Source: Budorcas taxicolor
Taxonomy: Eukaryota; Chordata; Mammalia; Artiodactyla; Bovidae
Direction of reading: 5' to 3'
DNA: 64,000 bases
Assembly (NCBI RefSeq): GCF_023091745.1
Contig: NC_068922.1
Location: 80,509,533 to 80,573,532 of the forward strand
Below the pieces are notes generated by a model that did no database searches, was not told the DNA's origin, and worked only from the letters and a program-made list of their open reading frames with translations. Both the position numbers and the translations under genes were made by a program. Shown one piece after another: positions 1 through 11,824 of the stretch. The first letter of the stretch is position 1, and every line of letters begins with the position of its first letter.

Positions 1-1289
1 CCTCCCTCCAAACACAGGTTGTCTGCTTTCTTTCTAGCTATCTGCCTGCTAGATTTCCTTCTCAAGCTATTATACTTGGTGATTTTCTAACTTTTTCTTC
101 TCTTCTTTGAGAACTCACTAAGATGAAAGCCTGGATACACCCCTTGCATCAATGACATTCTTTGCACATGTCTTTCCTATGTACCTAACAAATAGTCTTG
201 AGAGCAGACACTTGGCCAGGAAGATTTCAACTTTAACACAACAGCGTGAGTTTTAATGTATTTAATAATGTGATGACCCCCGATCCTTTTCTTTCCTCCC
301 TGACCCATCCCCGCTCTCTCTCCCATCCATCCACACACGTGCATTCAAAAATGTTTTCAAGCAGTTCAGTTGCCACTTAATTCACTTAAAATCTAATGTT
401 TCGAAGTTTCCTTCAAAAAAAATTTTTTTATAAAATTGTAATCAGGGTCATAAAGAGTGTATCAGTTGTGTTTCAAGTCCAACCCACAGAATTCTACTTA
501 ACACTTATTGTAAAAATGTATGAAAATTAATTATATCACTGTTGCAATAATAGTCATTAAACAGTTTCTCCCAACCTTTAGTATTCATGCCCCAAAAGAC
601 ATAAAAAAGATAGATATGAATTTTTGTGGCCATTCTGAAAGACATCTCCATGTACTTCTGAAGAATGTGCGACAGGAACACACATTTACGCCCCCATATT
701 TGCCAGGCGCAGAAGTAACTGATGGAGATAGACTGAGAGCCGGGCAGTAGGGAGTGCTGGGGACTGTGGGGCACTAGTGCTCCAGCCCCCTTTTAATGTG
801 TATTTATTTATTTTATTTTTTGGAGTTCTAGCCCCTGCTAATGTGCACAGTGGCTACTCAGCTCCAGCCTGTGCTCACCACTTAGGAATACATCATCTGA
901 GTTGCTGCATCTAAAGGGTTCAGAAATCTAAAAATCCAAATTTCAAAGTAAGTGTTTTTAAAGCAGTACGGGTTCAATAAAACACATATGGTGCTTGATT
1001 TCAAGCTGGGAACTGCCATTTTGTGACCTCAAATTAGAAGTGTATGTAGCCCTTTATGCTTCATTCAGATAATTTTCTCTGGTACAGATCTATAAATATA
1101 GCATTATTCTACTACTAAGAAGTCACCCTGGGAGGTAAAGAGGTGTTATTTTTATTTTTTGGTTGTTTTGACTCCAGCATAGACCGAAAAGAAAAATAGG
1201 GTTTTTCTGAGTTAATTGAGTAGAGGTTGGGATAGTTAGAGGAGAAAATAAAAGAGAGAGCACCTATGAAAACGGACTTGTTACGGAGC
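1..1289. other. Non-genic single-copy DNA
   Basis: AT-rich sequence with no recognised repeat and no ORF showing protein-like features. The longest frames are under 90 codons and overlap on both strands, as expected by chance. Nothing further can be supported. Confidence 0.6.
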
Positions 1290-1750
1290 TTAAATGTTCA
1301 TTTATTCATCCGACAAATGCTTGAGCACCTACTAAGTGTGGGGCACTGGAAACTCATCAGTGAGCCTCCCAGTGCTCACAGACACGTTATTCAGTAGCTC
1401 TTTCACTGCGGCATGATCGATGATGTGAAGGCTACCCTGAGCAGGTCTAACAGACCGCAGGGGAGCTGAAAAGGCTCCTTGGAGGAAATGGCATTGAACC
1501 TGATGTTTGGGGGCGGAGGCGGAGCGGACCAGACTGAAGAGGCCTGGTGGGGCGAGGCAGTCCCAGCCCCGGGGACCTCGGACGCTCAGGCCCTGGTGGG
1601 AGGGCACAGGGCGCTGCGAGGGGCTGCAGCGGGCGGCATGACCGGTCACAGGCGCAGAGAGTGCCGGGGGGCGCGGGGGGGGTCCCGCGGCTCGCAGGGT
1701 CGCATAGCGGCGTCTCGTCTTCTGGAAGACTGTCTGCAGCACAGTCCCTG
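1290..1750 (-). mobile_element. L2 LINE fragment, 3' end, antisense
   Basis: The left end carries the antisense L2 3' terminus (ttcatttattcatc, then gagcacctactaagtgtggg). Farther right comes the typical antisense L2 body wording (ggctccttggaggaaatggc). The right part is unusually CpG-rich for an old element. Family is recognised by eye and the right boundary is uncertain. Confidence 0.6.
1501..1730. other. CpG-dense patch
   Basis: A hand count gives 23 CpG in 230 bases, in a clearly G+C-rich stretch inside otherwise AT-rich DNA. It overlaps an L2-like repeat, which would normally have lost its CpGs by deamination. Overlapping frames on both strands (1332-1742 minus; 1479-1751 and 1547-1846 plus) are low-complexity Gly/Arg/Pro and look like composition artefacts. 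It could be a small CpG island or a GC-biased repeat. Confidence 0.5.
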
Positions 1751-1952
1751 AGCTACGAAGAGTTAAAACAAAAAGAAGAGGGATATGGCGTGGACAGAGG
1801 ACTTCCAGAAGGAAAGGCAGGAAGTCATAGAACGTGTGTCAGATAAAACCATTTCTCGGTGACAACACCATTGTGGAACAGTTAGTTACCATCCTGAGGA
1901 ATGTGCTGGAAGAGAGAGGAAAAGGGTGGTCGTCTAGGAGAATGAGAGGGAA

Positions 1953-1999
1953 TGTGTGTGTGTGTGTGTGTGCCTGCTTATGTTGTCTCTGTGTGTGTG
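1953..1999. repeat. (TG)n microsatellite, interrupted
   Basis: About ten TG units at 1953-1972, an 18-base interruption, then a second short TG run ending near 1999. Confidence 0.9.
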
Positions 2000-2418
2000 C
2001 CTACACACTCAAGTGGCATACCCTCATGCAGAGCGTGAGCATGACGTGGTTACTGATTAATATCCAAATGAGGTTTGGAGAGGGAAATTAAGATAATTAA
2101 AAAATAATCATGGAATACAACACAGCAAACTCACTGGCCGGGTTTCTATCTTCCTTATACACACAAAACTAATAAACGAAGTGCAAGTTGACTTTATCAA
2201 GCCTATTTGGGAAGAACAAAAGCATCTTGCGTCTCACACTGAGGAACCAATTCCGTCGAATTGTGTGGAGGTTAATACTGATATTCCAGGCTAAATGATT
2301 GACTGAAGTCAACACATAGCTGGCCTTGAATATAGAGTTGAGGGTGAAAGCACGGTTCATAGTTTTGGGCATGGTTTCCTTAATGACATAAACTGTGTGT
2401 GTAGCCTTTACGAAGAAG

Positions 2419-2480
2419 ATGAGAGAGAAAGGGAGAGGGAGAAAGAAGGTAAAGGCTAAAGAGAGAGGAGAGAGAGAAAG
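2419..2480. repeat. GA-rich low-complexity tract
   Basis: Purine-rich mixed GA/GAAA/GGGA sequence on the plus strand. Confidence 0.8.
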
Positions 2481-2482
2481 TA

Positions 2483-5400
2483 AAGGCATTTCAGGAATTA
2501 GTTAACTGGCTCGTTGGGGACTGGGTGTCACTTGAACTTAAGCCTGTGGTTAATTCGTGGCTTATTCTTCAGGGATGACATGGGCAGGGCAGTTATTGAA
2601 ATCATGAATTGCTCCCTTGTCCTGGGCAAATAGAAGATCCTCCTGGTTGAATAAAATCGTGGGAGGAGGCATTCGATAAGCTTATAATAGCCTAACAGTC
2701 TGAGTGGGTACCCTGCCCCTGGCTGTCAGAAGGGAGAACTTTGGGGTATTACATACTTTCAGCAAAGGAGGGAAATTAAAAAAACAATTCTAATGAACGA
2801 GTCGTTTTTAAAAAAGGGAATTGACGCTGGCTACTTAAAGCATTTTCAAAACGAATGTCAGAAATAGAGCTTAGTGTCACAATTTTAATTCAAAGTAGGG
2901 GCTGAAATGATAATAAGGAATTGGAAGAGTTTTAGAGAAAAAATAGCCAATATAAGGACCACACTAAGCAAGGGTGACAGGGATCAATTATTTGTGTTTT
3001 AAAAATAAGGAGAGAGAAATAGATGGATAAATTTTCAGTGATATAATTTTTAATTCAAAAGGTTAGGAGACTCGAAAGGAGAGAGACTTTCTGAGCCAAA
3101 AAAAAACTTTTCTTCAAATTCAGACATGAAGGATATCTTGTGGAAGGCAAATTTCTACATTATTTCAATGACAAATGGTCAGGCCTTGGACCAGTCACCA
3201 GAAACAATACATTTATTTCCGTTCATGTAGGAGTCCTTCTGCACAAAATTCCGGAATCCAGAGCTCTGAGTACTTTTTTTATTTTGTTTTCTTGCTATTG
3301 TGACTCCATGCAGCCTCATTCAGGATGTGTGCGTCTTGTCATCGTGACCAGCACCGTCCTTGCCTGTTCTCTTGGGCTATTAGAGACTCATACAAGAGGC
3401 TCTCAGCCAGGAGGGTAGCCTCCCCGTCCCAATCTCGCCACATGCTTTTAAGCAGATGTTGACCATCGCCTCCTTCATCAACAAAACCAGTCACTCAACA
3501 GCTAGTACCATAAGCCAGATGCCATAGTCCTTTGGGTGCAGCCAGAGAATTCGAATCCCTGACTATCTGCCACGTTGCATCGCACAGCAGAATGAGAAAA
3601 GGCTGATCTCTGAACATTTCCCTATTTTGATTGACTCATCCAACCCCCACCCCCACAATCCTTCGTGCCTAAGCACACACTTCTGAAGGACGCATAGCAG
3701 AGAAGGATCTGCCCGCCCACCGCATTAGTAACTCTGGGTGGAAAGCGTGACTTTACCGCCCAGTGGTTAGAACCAGCTGCAGTTCCTCTGCTCAGAGTCC
3801 ATGTGTGCCCAGCCTGTGACCTTCAGGAGGGAGGTCAGTGGTCTTCTTTTTCTTGGCCAGCAGGGTTGGAAACAAAACAAAATAAAATGCTGACGTGCTG
3901 AGTTATGACAAACCAAGACACATGTCACAAGGGGGAAAATGACAGCTTTACTGCTGCGGTGATTATAAAAACAATGAAATTAACCACCGATATGGTTATG
4001 CGAGTAGAATGGAACAGCTTTATTGTGCTGTGAACTGAAGACCATGAGCATATTTTAGGACTGTCAAACCTAAGAAGCTATAGATTTCCCCAAAATTGCC
4101 ACTAATTGAGATCCTTCCAATTTTATTAGTCTTATTTTCCAACCAACCGAACGCTCTACCCGGAGTTATTTTCCCCTCTAGAAAACTTATTTTGTAAAGT
4201 TGAACATTCTCCCTATTCATGTTCTCTGTAAGATTTACTTACTATAACAAAACAGTCACATTTATAACTTCATCAAATCTGGCTGTTTAGACAGAAATAC
4301 TTATAAACAATGATACCAGTAAAATCAAAAAGTGAATGTCATGTTTGATAAGTTTTGTTCAAACAGTTTTTTTATTAGTGTGTCTTAAATTTTCAGAGAA
4401 ATACACTGATCCAGCTTGGCCTGAATTTTGCTGTGTAAACTTCTCTTTCGCTATATTTTAAGTTGTGGAGCCAGGCAGAGACATCACGAATGGATGTATA
4501 GGCGGCACACTGTGCGTAGCTGCCCCGCGTCCAAAGCTGCAGTTTAACTCCTGAGCATCCTCTTCTGATCCCAGCCTCAAATGTTGCAGCATTAGCTGAG
4601 AATCTCATTGCTAATACCAAAGACAAATGATTGAATGCTTTTATTTCCAATGAAACAACAGCTAGATAGATAAATTCTGAGTTTTAAATAAAATAGGACT
4701 AACGCCACTCAGTCATCCAATGCAACATGATTCTATTACTGATAAAAAGCTAGTGTCTTATTATATGCTGTATAATCCCAGTAGTCCAGAATTAGCGGAA
4801 TGATATCATTTTACACCAGGGCAAGTGTATTAACAGAAGACATCTCTGAAGACGAATTTCATGGATATCAGACAGCACACAGGAGCATATGAAAACTTGC
4901 AGGAGCGTAATAGGATCTCAAACCTTCGTTTCACGATTCAATCAATAAGCAGATGGCTGAATATCTACGTATTGTATTTGAGTAAGGAAAACTGATCTGT
5001 AATCAACTTTGAAACACACTCGGTGTTAAGAGCAGCTTTCTTTAAACTGGGAAAGGCAAACAACTCCACAGCTGCCTCTTGGAGCTGTATCTTTTGGCCA
5101 AAGAGCGCGTGGCTCCTTCTCTTTGAGTCCAGTTTGTCATTTGATTTCCTGGTAGGGTTATTTCACTCTGTGCCTGGCATAACCTATACACTTGACAGAA
5201 GAGTTATGAGCAGGTGCAAACATCACCACATCCCCGATGAGAAGGCGGAGCACGGGAAGGCTGAGAAGTGAGGCGTCACAGTTAGTACGTGGTGTGGCTG
5301 GGGTTCAGCCCAGACGATCGGTTCTGAAGCCAGTGTCCTTGACGGCTCCAGCATGGTCCACCATTCTTCAGAGAGCTGCTATAGACTTACCCTGTACTGT

Positions 5401-5877
5401 AAACTATTTTGGGGGTGAACAGCCTTCTCGTGCAACAGTGATGCCCAGGGCTGACGAGTAGACTGCATCCTATTACCGGCGGGGTATACCTTGATATTCC
5501 GTAAGCACGCCAAGGTGAACTTGTCCCACCCTTGTCACCTCCCATCACCTTCCACTCTGACTTCTGTCCTCTCCTCTCCAGTTGGCCAGTCAGTCCCCCT
5601 TCATCAGCTCTTTACCCAGAGATGGTGTCTAACTACTTGCTACTCAGAATGTGGTCTGCAGACCAGCATCAGTGGCATCATCTGTGTTGGTAAGAAATGC
5701 AGACTCTCAGGCCATCCCCAAACCAAACGCATCAAGGCCTTCATCTTAACAAGATCCCCATGCGATTCAAACCCATGTGAAATTTTAAGAAGCGTGGATC
5801 TGGTACCTGTCTCCCAGATGCCGAAGAAGCTAGCCAGTGTAGAATATTTCCTTGGTTTGGGAGTATTCCCTTCTCTA
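2483..5877. other. Non-genic single-copy DNA
   Basis: About 3.4 kb with no repeat I recognise and no credible exon. Small frames such as 3140-3418 plus and 4393-4650 minus show no domain, signal peptide or splice context. The latter half is AT-rich and free of Bov elements, so it may be older single-copy sequence. Confidence 0.55.
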
Positions 5878-5885
5878 TCTCACTC

Positions 5886-6985
5886 TCAGTTTAGTTCAGT
5901 TCAGTCACTCGGTCACGTCCAACTCTTTGCGACCCCATGGACCGCAGCACACCAGGCCTCCCTGTGCATCACCAACTCCCGGAGTTCACTCAGACTCACG
6001 TCCATCAGTTCACTGATGCCATCCAACCATCTCATCCTCTGTCATCCCCTTCTCCTCCAGCCTTCAAACTTTCCCAGCATCAGGGTCTTTTCAAATGAAC
6101 CAGTTCTTCACATCAGATGGCCAAAGTATTGGAGTTTCAGCGTTAGCATCAGTCCTTCCAGTGAACACCGAAGACTGATCTCCTTTAGGATGGACTGGTT
6201 GGATCTCCTTGAGAGTCTTCTCCAAAACCACAGTTCGAAAGCATCAGTTCTTCGGTGCTCAGCTTTCTTTATGTTCCAACTCTCACATCCATACATGACT
6301 ACTGGAAAAACCATAGCTTTGACTAGATGGACCTTTGTTGGCAAAGTAATGTCTCTGCTTTTTAACATGCTGTCTGGGTTGGTCATAACTTTTCTTCCAA
6401 GGAGCAAGTATCTTTTAATTTCATGGCTGCAGTCACCATCTGCAGTGATTTTGGAGCGCCCCCCCCAAATAAAGTCTGTCACTGTTTCCACTGTTTCCCC
6501 ATCTATTTTCCATGAGGTGATGGGACCAGATGCCATGATCTTAGTTTTCTGAATGTTGAGCTTTAAGCCAACTTCTTCACTCTCTTTCTCTTTCATCAAG
6601 AGGCTCTTTAGTTCCTCTTCACTTTCTGCCATAAGGGTGGTGTCATCTGCATATCTGAGGTTATTGATATTTCTCCACGCTATCTTGATTCCAGCCTGTG
6701 CTTCGTCCAGCCCAGCGTTTCTCATGATGTACTCTGCATAGAAGTTAAATAAACAGGTTGACAATATACAGCCTTGACGTACTCCTTTCTCGGTTTGGAA
6801 CCAGTCTGTTGTTCCATGTCCAGTTCTAACTGTTGCTTTCTGACCTGCATATAGATTTCTCAGGAGGCAGATCAGATGGTCTGGTATTCCTATCTCTTTA
6901 AGAATTTTCCAGAGCTTGTTGTGATCCACACAGTCAAAGTCTTTGGTGTAGTCAATAAAGCAGAAATAGACGTTTTTCTGGAACA
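5886..6985 (-). mobile_element. BovB LINE, 5'-truncated
   Basis: Starts with the BovB 3' terminus (agttcagttcagtcactcgg on the plus strand, so the element runs right to left) and continues about 1.1 kb into the reverse-transcriptase region. The 5' end lies at a poly-A-like run near 6984. An 8-base candidate target duplication, tctcactc, is at 5878-5885 and 7006-7013, but about 20 bases of filler separate the second copy from the element. Confidence 0.93.
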
Positions 6986-6986
6986 A
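6108..6986 (-). pseudogene. BovB reverse-transcriptase remnant
   Basis: An open frame of 292 codons matching the C-terminal half of the BovB polyprotein. It begins within the first RT catalytic motif (FIDYTKDFDCVDH) and continues through the GVRQGC segment to the active-site box YADDTTLMAE. The C-terminal region follows (MYGCESWNIKK, LKLQYFGHLM). The endonuclease and the N-terminal part of RT are absent through 5' truncation, and the local reading differs from other copies near IWGGRSKITADGD. It is a dead fragment, not a host gene. RTE-class RT normally primes on nicked target DNA. Confidence 0.9.
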
Positions 6987-7013
6987 AAAAAAAAAGTGAG
7001 AGTCCTCTCACTC

Positions 7014-8150
7014 CAGGGCTTCCGTGTTTCCCTAAAGGAGCCTCGTTTATGGCCCCAAAGCACACGTGCGCTTTTGGGAAAGAGGGGCTCTCTCCAGCTG
7101 CTCCCGTCTCTGGCCCACCCTGGCCCTTCCCAGTGCCTCCTTCTACCTGTCCCATCTCCTGATTCCAGCTGCGATTGCCCTTCTCCAGTGGGTTCTACTC
7201 TTTTAGATTTCAAAGAACAGCCAAGTGTTTAGGAAATCAGCTCCAGGTTGCTTTCTTTCTTATTTTGCCAAGTAAAATCGACAAAAAGAAAACTATGATT
7301 AACCAGAACTATCCCTTTATAATCTCAAAATAAAGCATAGGATATTTAATTGCATACTTGACAGAAATTCACTTTTTTTTGTTTTTTCTTGTTTCACAAT
7401 ATCTTTCCTCCTGTTTCACCTTGACCTGATTAGAAGATAAAAAGTTATTGAATAGCCTCCCAGAGTAATATTTATGGATCACTTCAGATTTTGTATCCAT
7501 TGTACCGAAAATGTTGGAGGCAGGATCCAGACCTGTCTCTCTCTTTCTCCTTTGGACCACCTGTTCCCAGAAAGCATTTATTGTCCTGAGACAAGAGAAG
7601 TGACTTCCTAACAATTACTTCCCAACAGACGGTGCTCGTTAATGAAAGCTGGCCATTTCCTGTACGAAAATGTCACATTCCTGTTTGCCCTTAGCAGCGT
7701 CTGAGATCAAGCATTTTTGTCCCACCGGTGGGAAGATAGCCAGCTCTGTGGAGAGGAGTTGCGTATAGTGCTAAAGCGTGCACAAGAACCCGAGCCTGGA
7801 AATTCTGCTATTCTCTGTAAGAACAGGAAGCAGTTCTTGGTTGCATCAACTTAACAAATACTTATAAGAGTGTTGACCATGACCTCCAGACTCAATGACA
7901 ACCGTCATCCCTGAGTAATACCTCTCTGCTCACCTTATAGAGCGGCAGGACTGCCTCTGTTTTGTTCACTAGGAGAGATCCCCTCCAGAACATCACACAA
8001 AAATGGTGAGGATTAATTGTGGTAGTTCATCGTAAGAGGTGCTAAACTCAGACTAAGTATAAAAATAATTAAAGTCATTTAATTATCAGTGATAGCTTCC
8101 CGTTACCCTATGTGACTAAAGAAAAACCTCCTCTGCTTTGCATTCAGGCC
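7014..8150. other. Non-genic single-copy DNA
   Basis: No recognised repeat or gene. The largest frames are short and overlap on both strands. Confidence 0.5.
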
Positions 8151-8154
8151 CATG

Positions 8155-8300
8155 GATTCATTCATTCAAATATTTATGACATACCTACTGTGTGCCAGGT
8201 AGTATCACGTTCATTGGAGATACAGGAATGAAAATGAAAGATGACACTTTCTGTTGGCATGGAGATTACCCTCCATGACCTGCCTAAGGGGGTGAGTGAG
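8155..8300 (-). mobile_element. L2 LINE 3' fragment, antisense
   Basis: Antisense L2 3' end: ttcattcattcaaatatt, then acctactgtgtgccaggtag, then a degraded version of the following L2 segment. Confidence 0.7.
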
Positions 8301-8314
8301 GATGAAACAAGGAG

Positions 8315-9030
8315 CTTGTGTGCACTAGTTGGCTTGGCTGCTACGGCAAGGCACCATAGACTGAGTGGCTTAAACGCAGACTTTTATTCTCACAGTTCTT
8401 GAGAGTGTGTCAGAGTGTTAGCATGGCTGGGATGCTGGTGAAGACTCTCTGATTTCTTCAGGTAGTGAGGAAAGAGAAAGGAAGCTATCTCTTCTTAAAA
8501 GGGCAATAATCCCATTCATGAGGGTTCCACTCTCATAACCTGTTGTTGTTCAGTTGCTAAGTCATGTCCAACTCTGCGACCCCATGGACTGCAGCACACC
8601 AGGCTCCTCTGTCCTTCCCTATCTCCCAGAGCTTACTCATACTCATGTCCATAGAGTCAGAGATGCCATCCAACCATCTCATCCTCTGCCGTCCCCTTCT
8701 CCTCCTGCCTTCAGTCTTTCCCAGCATCAGGGTCTTTCCCAATGAGTTAGCTCTTCGCATCAGGTGGCCAGAGTATTGGAGCTTCAGCTTCAGCATCAGT
8801 CCTTTAGGACTGACTTATTTGATCCCCTTGCAGTCCAAGGGACTCTCAAGAGTCTTCTCCAGCACCACAGTTCAAAAGTTTCAATTCTTTGGCGCTCAGC
8901 CTTCTTTATGGTCCAACTCTCATAACCTAATCATCTCCCAAAGCCCCACCTCCAAACACTGTACCCCTGGGGTTAGGGCTCCACCCTGTGAGTTCAGAGG
9001 GACACAGTTCAGTTCACGGCAGCGCGTGGA
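8315..9030. mobile_element. Ancient mammalian interspersed repeat split by BovB
   Basis: The left arm (8315-8541) carries a widely dispersed mammalian motif (ccatagactgagtggcttaa, later ttcatgagggttccactc). The right arm (8916-9030) continues it with aatcatctcccaaagcccca and a ggacacagttcag end. A BovB element separates the arms. I recognise the repeat class but cannot name the family securely. Confidence 0.6.
8542..8915 (-). mobile_element. BovB LINE 3' fragment with target duplication
   Basis: Antisense BovB 3' end (gttcagttgctaagtcatgt) running about 375 bases to the point where BovB reads gtccaactctca. The 13-base duplication actctcataacct flanks it at 8529-8541 and 8916-8928. The right copy overlaps BovB's own sequence, which suggests microhomology at the 5' junction. 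The host repeat resumes cleanly after it. Confidence 0.92.
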
Positions 9031-9489
9031 GTCATTTGACAAGCACCCCGCATGTGGAAGAGGCGCAAAAATTCATCCTCTTGTCATCTGTTCACCAAGT
9101 ATTCACTACTGACTGGGAACACTGTTGGAGTTTGGGGACCGTGGTGACCCGATGCCCCCAGATTCACGAGCTTTTTAGGCAGAGCTTTCTCGAGTCCTGG
9201 GCTCTCCCTCTTCTCCTCCTGATGAAAGCTCCTTTCCTTCCTCCACGACCCTCCCCACCCCCCACCTTCTTTGTTCCATTCTAGAAAATGTGCCCTCAGC
9301 GTTTTGTGTCATCTCTGTATCAGCATTTATAGCTCTGTTTTTTGCATACAAGTTGGTGTCTTTCAATAGAACAGGGGCCCTCAAGGTCAGGGACAAGAAC
9401 TTCATTGTCTCTGTATCTCACCAAATTCTGCACCGCAGCCCTAGCCCTCCCTGGAAATGGCCTTGCACAGAATGGATCTGCTTTAATAC
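9031..9489. other. Non-genic DNA
   Basis: No repeat or exon recognised. Short frames on both strands overlap and lack protein features. Confidence 0.5.
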
Positions 9490-9945
9490 TATTAATACTA
9501 GGTGTGGAACGAATGGATACTTTTATAATGTCTCTCCTGTGTTTGAAACCCCCAGTGGCTTCCCACGCTGCCCTTAAAGCCTGATTCTTTACCCTGCCCT
9601 CCCCCCTGCCCTCCTCCACACTGGGCAACACCACCACCTCCGGCCCCTGCCCACACAGGGGCCTCTCTCTCTCTTCCCTTCTGTTTCTGGGAACAGCTCA
9701 CTTGCCTCACCCTTGCAGCCTCTGTGCTCATTCTCAGCTTCACTCGTGAGGCTCGTTCTTTGGTTCTGCCCTTTGCCCAGGCTTCTCCTCCACACTCACT
9801 ATCGTCTCCTCTGAGAAGCCCTCTCTGACCACTTCACTGAAACGGCCTCTCCTTAGTCATTCTCTTTCAGTCTTTCCAGGCGGACTTTTCTTCATAGCAC
9901 TTACCATGTGAAGTCATCTTGTTATATATCTTATTTCTTGTTTCT
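9490..9945 (+). mobile_element. L2 LINE 3' region
   Basis: Pyrimidine-rich sense L2 sequence with recognisable segments: cccccagtggcttcccacgc, gagaagccctctctgaccac and cttcatagcacttaccatg. The 3' terminus is not present. Minus-strand frames here are purine-rich shadows. Confidence 0.7.
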
Positions 9946-10640
9946 ATAAGAATCGTGGCTCTTAAAGCGGAGTGTGATTTTTCCCTCCCGAGGGATATTT
10001 GGCAATGTCTGGAGATATTTTTTGGTTGTTACAACTGCAAAGAGGGTGTTACTGGCTTCTAATGGGTAGAGGCGAGGGATACTGCTAAACATTCTACCGT
10101 GTACAAGACCCCCACTCCCTGCCCAGTTCAGTTCAGTCACTCAGTCGTGTCCGACTCTTTGTGACCCCATGGACTGCAATACGCCAGGCCTCCCTGTCCA
10201 TAACCAACTCCTGGAGCTTGCTCAAACTCATGTCTATTGAGTCAGTGATGCCATCCAACCATCTCATCCTCTCTCGTCCCCTTCTCCTCCCGCCTTCAGT
10301 CTTTCCCAGCGTCAGGGTCTTTTCAAATGAGTCAACTCTTCGCATCAGGTGGCCAAAGTATTGGAGTTTCAGCTTCAGCATCAGTCCTTCCAATGAATAT
10401 TCAGGACTGATTTCCTTTAGGATGGACTGACTGGATCTCCTTGCAGTCCAAGGGACTCTCAAACGTCTTCTCCAACACCACAGCTCAGAAGCATTGATTC
10501 TTTGGCACTCAGCTTTCTCTATAGTCCAACTCTCACATCCATACATGACCACTGGAAAAGGCCCCTCCCCCACCGCATGGCAAACATGTTGTCTGGTTTA
10601 TGATCAATACCACCAAGATGGAGAGCCCTGGGCTAGACTG
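9946..10640 (-). mobile_element. MER5A-like hAT transposon split by BovB
   Basis: The left arm (9946-10125) contains atatttggcaatgtctggag and ctgctaaacattctaccgtg, matching MER5A, a non-autonomous hAT-Charlie element. BovB interrupts it at 10126-10559. The right arm (about 10560-10640) contains the degraded other end (atgatcaataccaccaagat). The strand label is only relative to the copy at 41908, which is in the opposite orientation. Confidence 0.8.
10126..10559 (-). mobile_element. BovB LINE 3' fragment inside MER5A
   Basis: Antisense BovB from its 3' terminus (agttcagttcagtcactcag) to catacatgaccactgg, about 430 bases. The minus strand keeps a frame of 146 codons that is the BovB C-terminal tail. 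No clean target duplication: the flanks are C-rich and share only short CCCC/CCAC words. Confidence 0.93.
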
Positions 10641-11820
10641 TGTGCTGTGAGGATGGGTGACTTCTGTCCTGTTTTTGCTCTCTACGCGCATGTCTCAGAC
10701 AGTGCCTGAACAGAGTACTCTTTAGCTGTTTGCGGCGTGGATAAAGAGCTTTATGAGAAACAAGAGGGGGAATGAGGCGTGGGGGTCTCTACCTGATGAT
10801 TTCTGGATAAAGGGAATCTGAACTCAACGCCGTGCCGTAGACATTCTCCAGTGAAGGTGCTGTGTCCGCTTGTGAGTGATCACGCCGCTGGGGCAGGACC
10901 AGAGGGTGGGGACGGGGGAGGGGCCTGCTTCTCTCGCCTCTGTCCTCAGGATACTACAAGACACCCATTGCCAACCTGCCCCCCCCATTCAAGGAACTCA
11001 GTGTGAGGACGGCACTTTAGGACACAAGCGTTTTTCAAAGGTTTTTCCAGGAAGGGAAGAATTTTTTAAAAATTATAAGATGACTGATTTAATGGTAAAG
11101 AATCATGCTCTGCCTCTGACATTAAAGGGCATCATTGTCTTAGCTAAGCAATGTAAATCATCGTAATGGACGAATCCTTTAAAAGTAACATGGAATTTAA
11201 AAATGGAAAATATGAGGGCCTCGCAGGATGACTGTGAAAATCATCCGTTTATTATCTAGGTACGCTTAATAGTCTGCTGCCTGATGAAGAATCATTTGCT
11301 AACCCGGAGGAAAGGCTCCTTTTCCAGTTCAATCCCTGAGGCGAGCCTGCCCAGGACTTCTCTTCCTTCCTCCCACCTCCTGTCGCCCCCCGTTTCCCGC
11401 CCCCCACACCCCGTGACTTCTTTGGTCACTGTCTAGAGAGAGTCCATCACAGCCCTAACTCCCATTAAAGCATCCTCTAAGCAGTTTCGGAGGAACAAGG
11501 TAGGTTCACCATGAGCCGGTGCAGTTAGCAACAAATCAGCCTTTAACTGGCGAGAATGACTCATTTGAAAGGGATTATTAGCCGAATGTTAATTGATTAG
11601 TGGAACTAAAGCAATTAAAGTGAGCAGAGCCTTACCCTTCCTCCAGCCAGACTCAGCCCAGAATCGTTCCACCACGTGGCTCACCCTGATTGGAACTCCT
11701 GGCCCACAGAGAAAGAGTTTTCCTCTTTATGGTTTCCATACTTCTGTGAGAGGCTTTGAAATCAAGAAATAGAAGTTAAACAAGTGACACAAAAGACAAC
11801 CGGCTGTTTTATATGCCTCT
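10641..11820. other. Non-genic single-copy DNA
   Basis: Mostly unrecognised sequence with a C-rich stretch at 11380-11415 and a homeodomain-site-rich stretch listed separately. No credible exon. Confidence 0.5.
11520..11640. promoter_or_regulatory. Candidate conserved enhancer-like element
   Basis: A repeat-free stretch dense in TAAT/ATTA-type homeodomain cores: tgttaattgattagtgg and aagcaattaaagtg, plus aatgactcattt, an AP-1-like TGACTCA core. Such clustering is common in deeply conserved developmental enhancers. This is a motif-based inference only; no conservation data were available. Confidence 0.3.
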
Positions 11821-11824
11821 GTTT

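Noticed and set aside
1332..1742. 136-codon minus frame over the CpG patch
   Set aside because: Overlapping frames on both strands inside an L2-like repeat, with low-complexity residues.
5491..6552. 353-codon plus-strand frame, the longest in the window
   Set aside because: More than half is the antisense of BovB and the rest is unique DNA. There is no domain, and the reading is the known shadow of BovB/SINE sequence.
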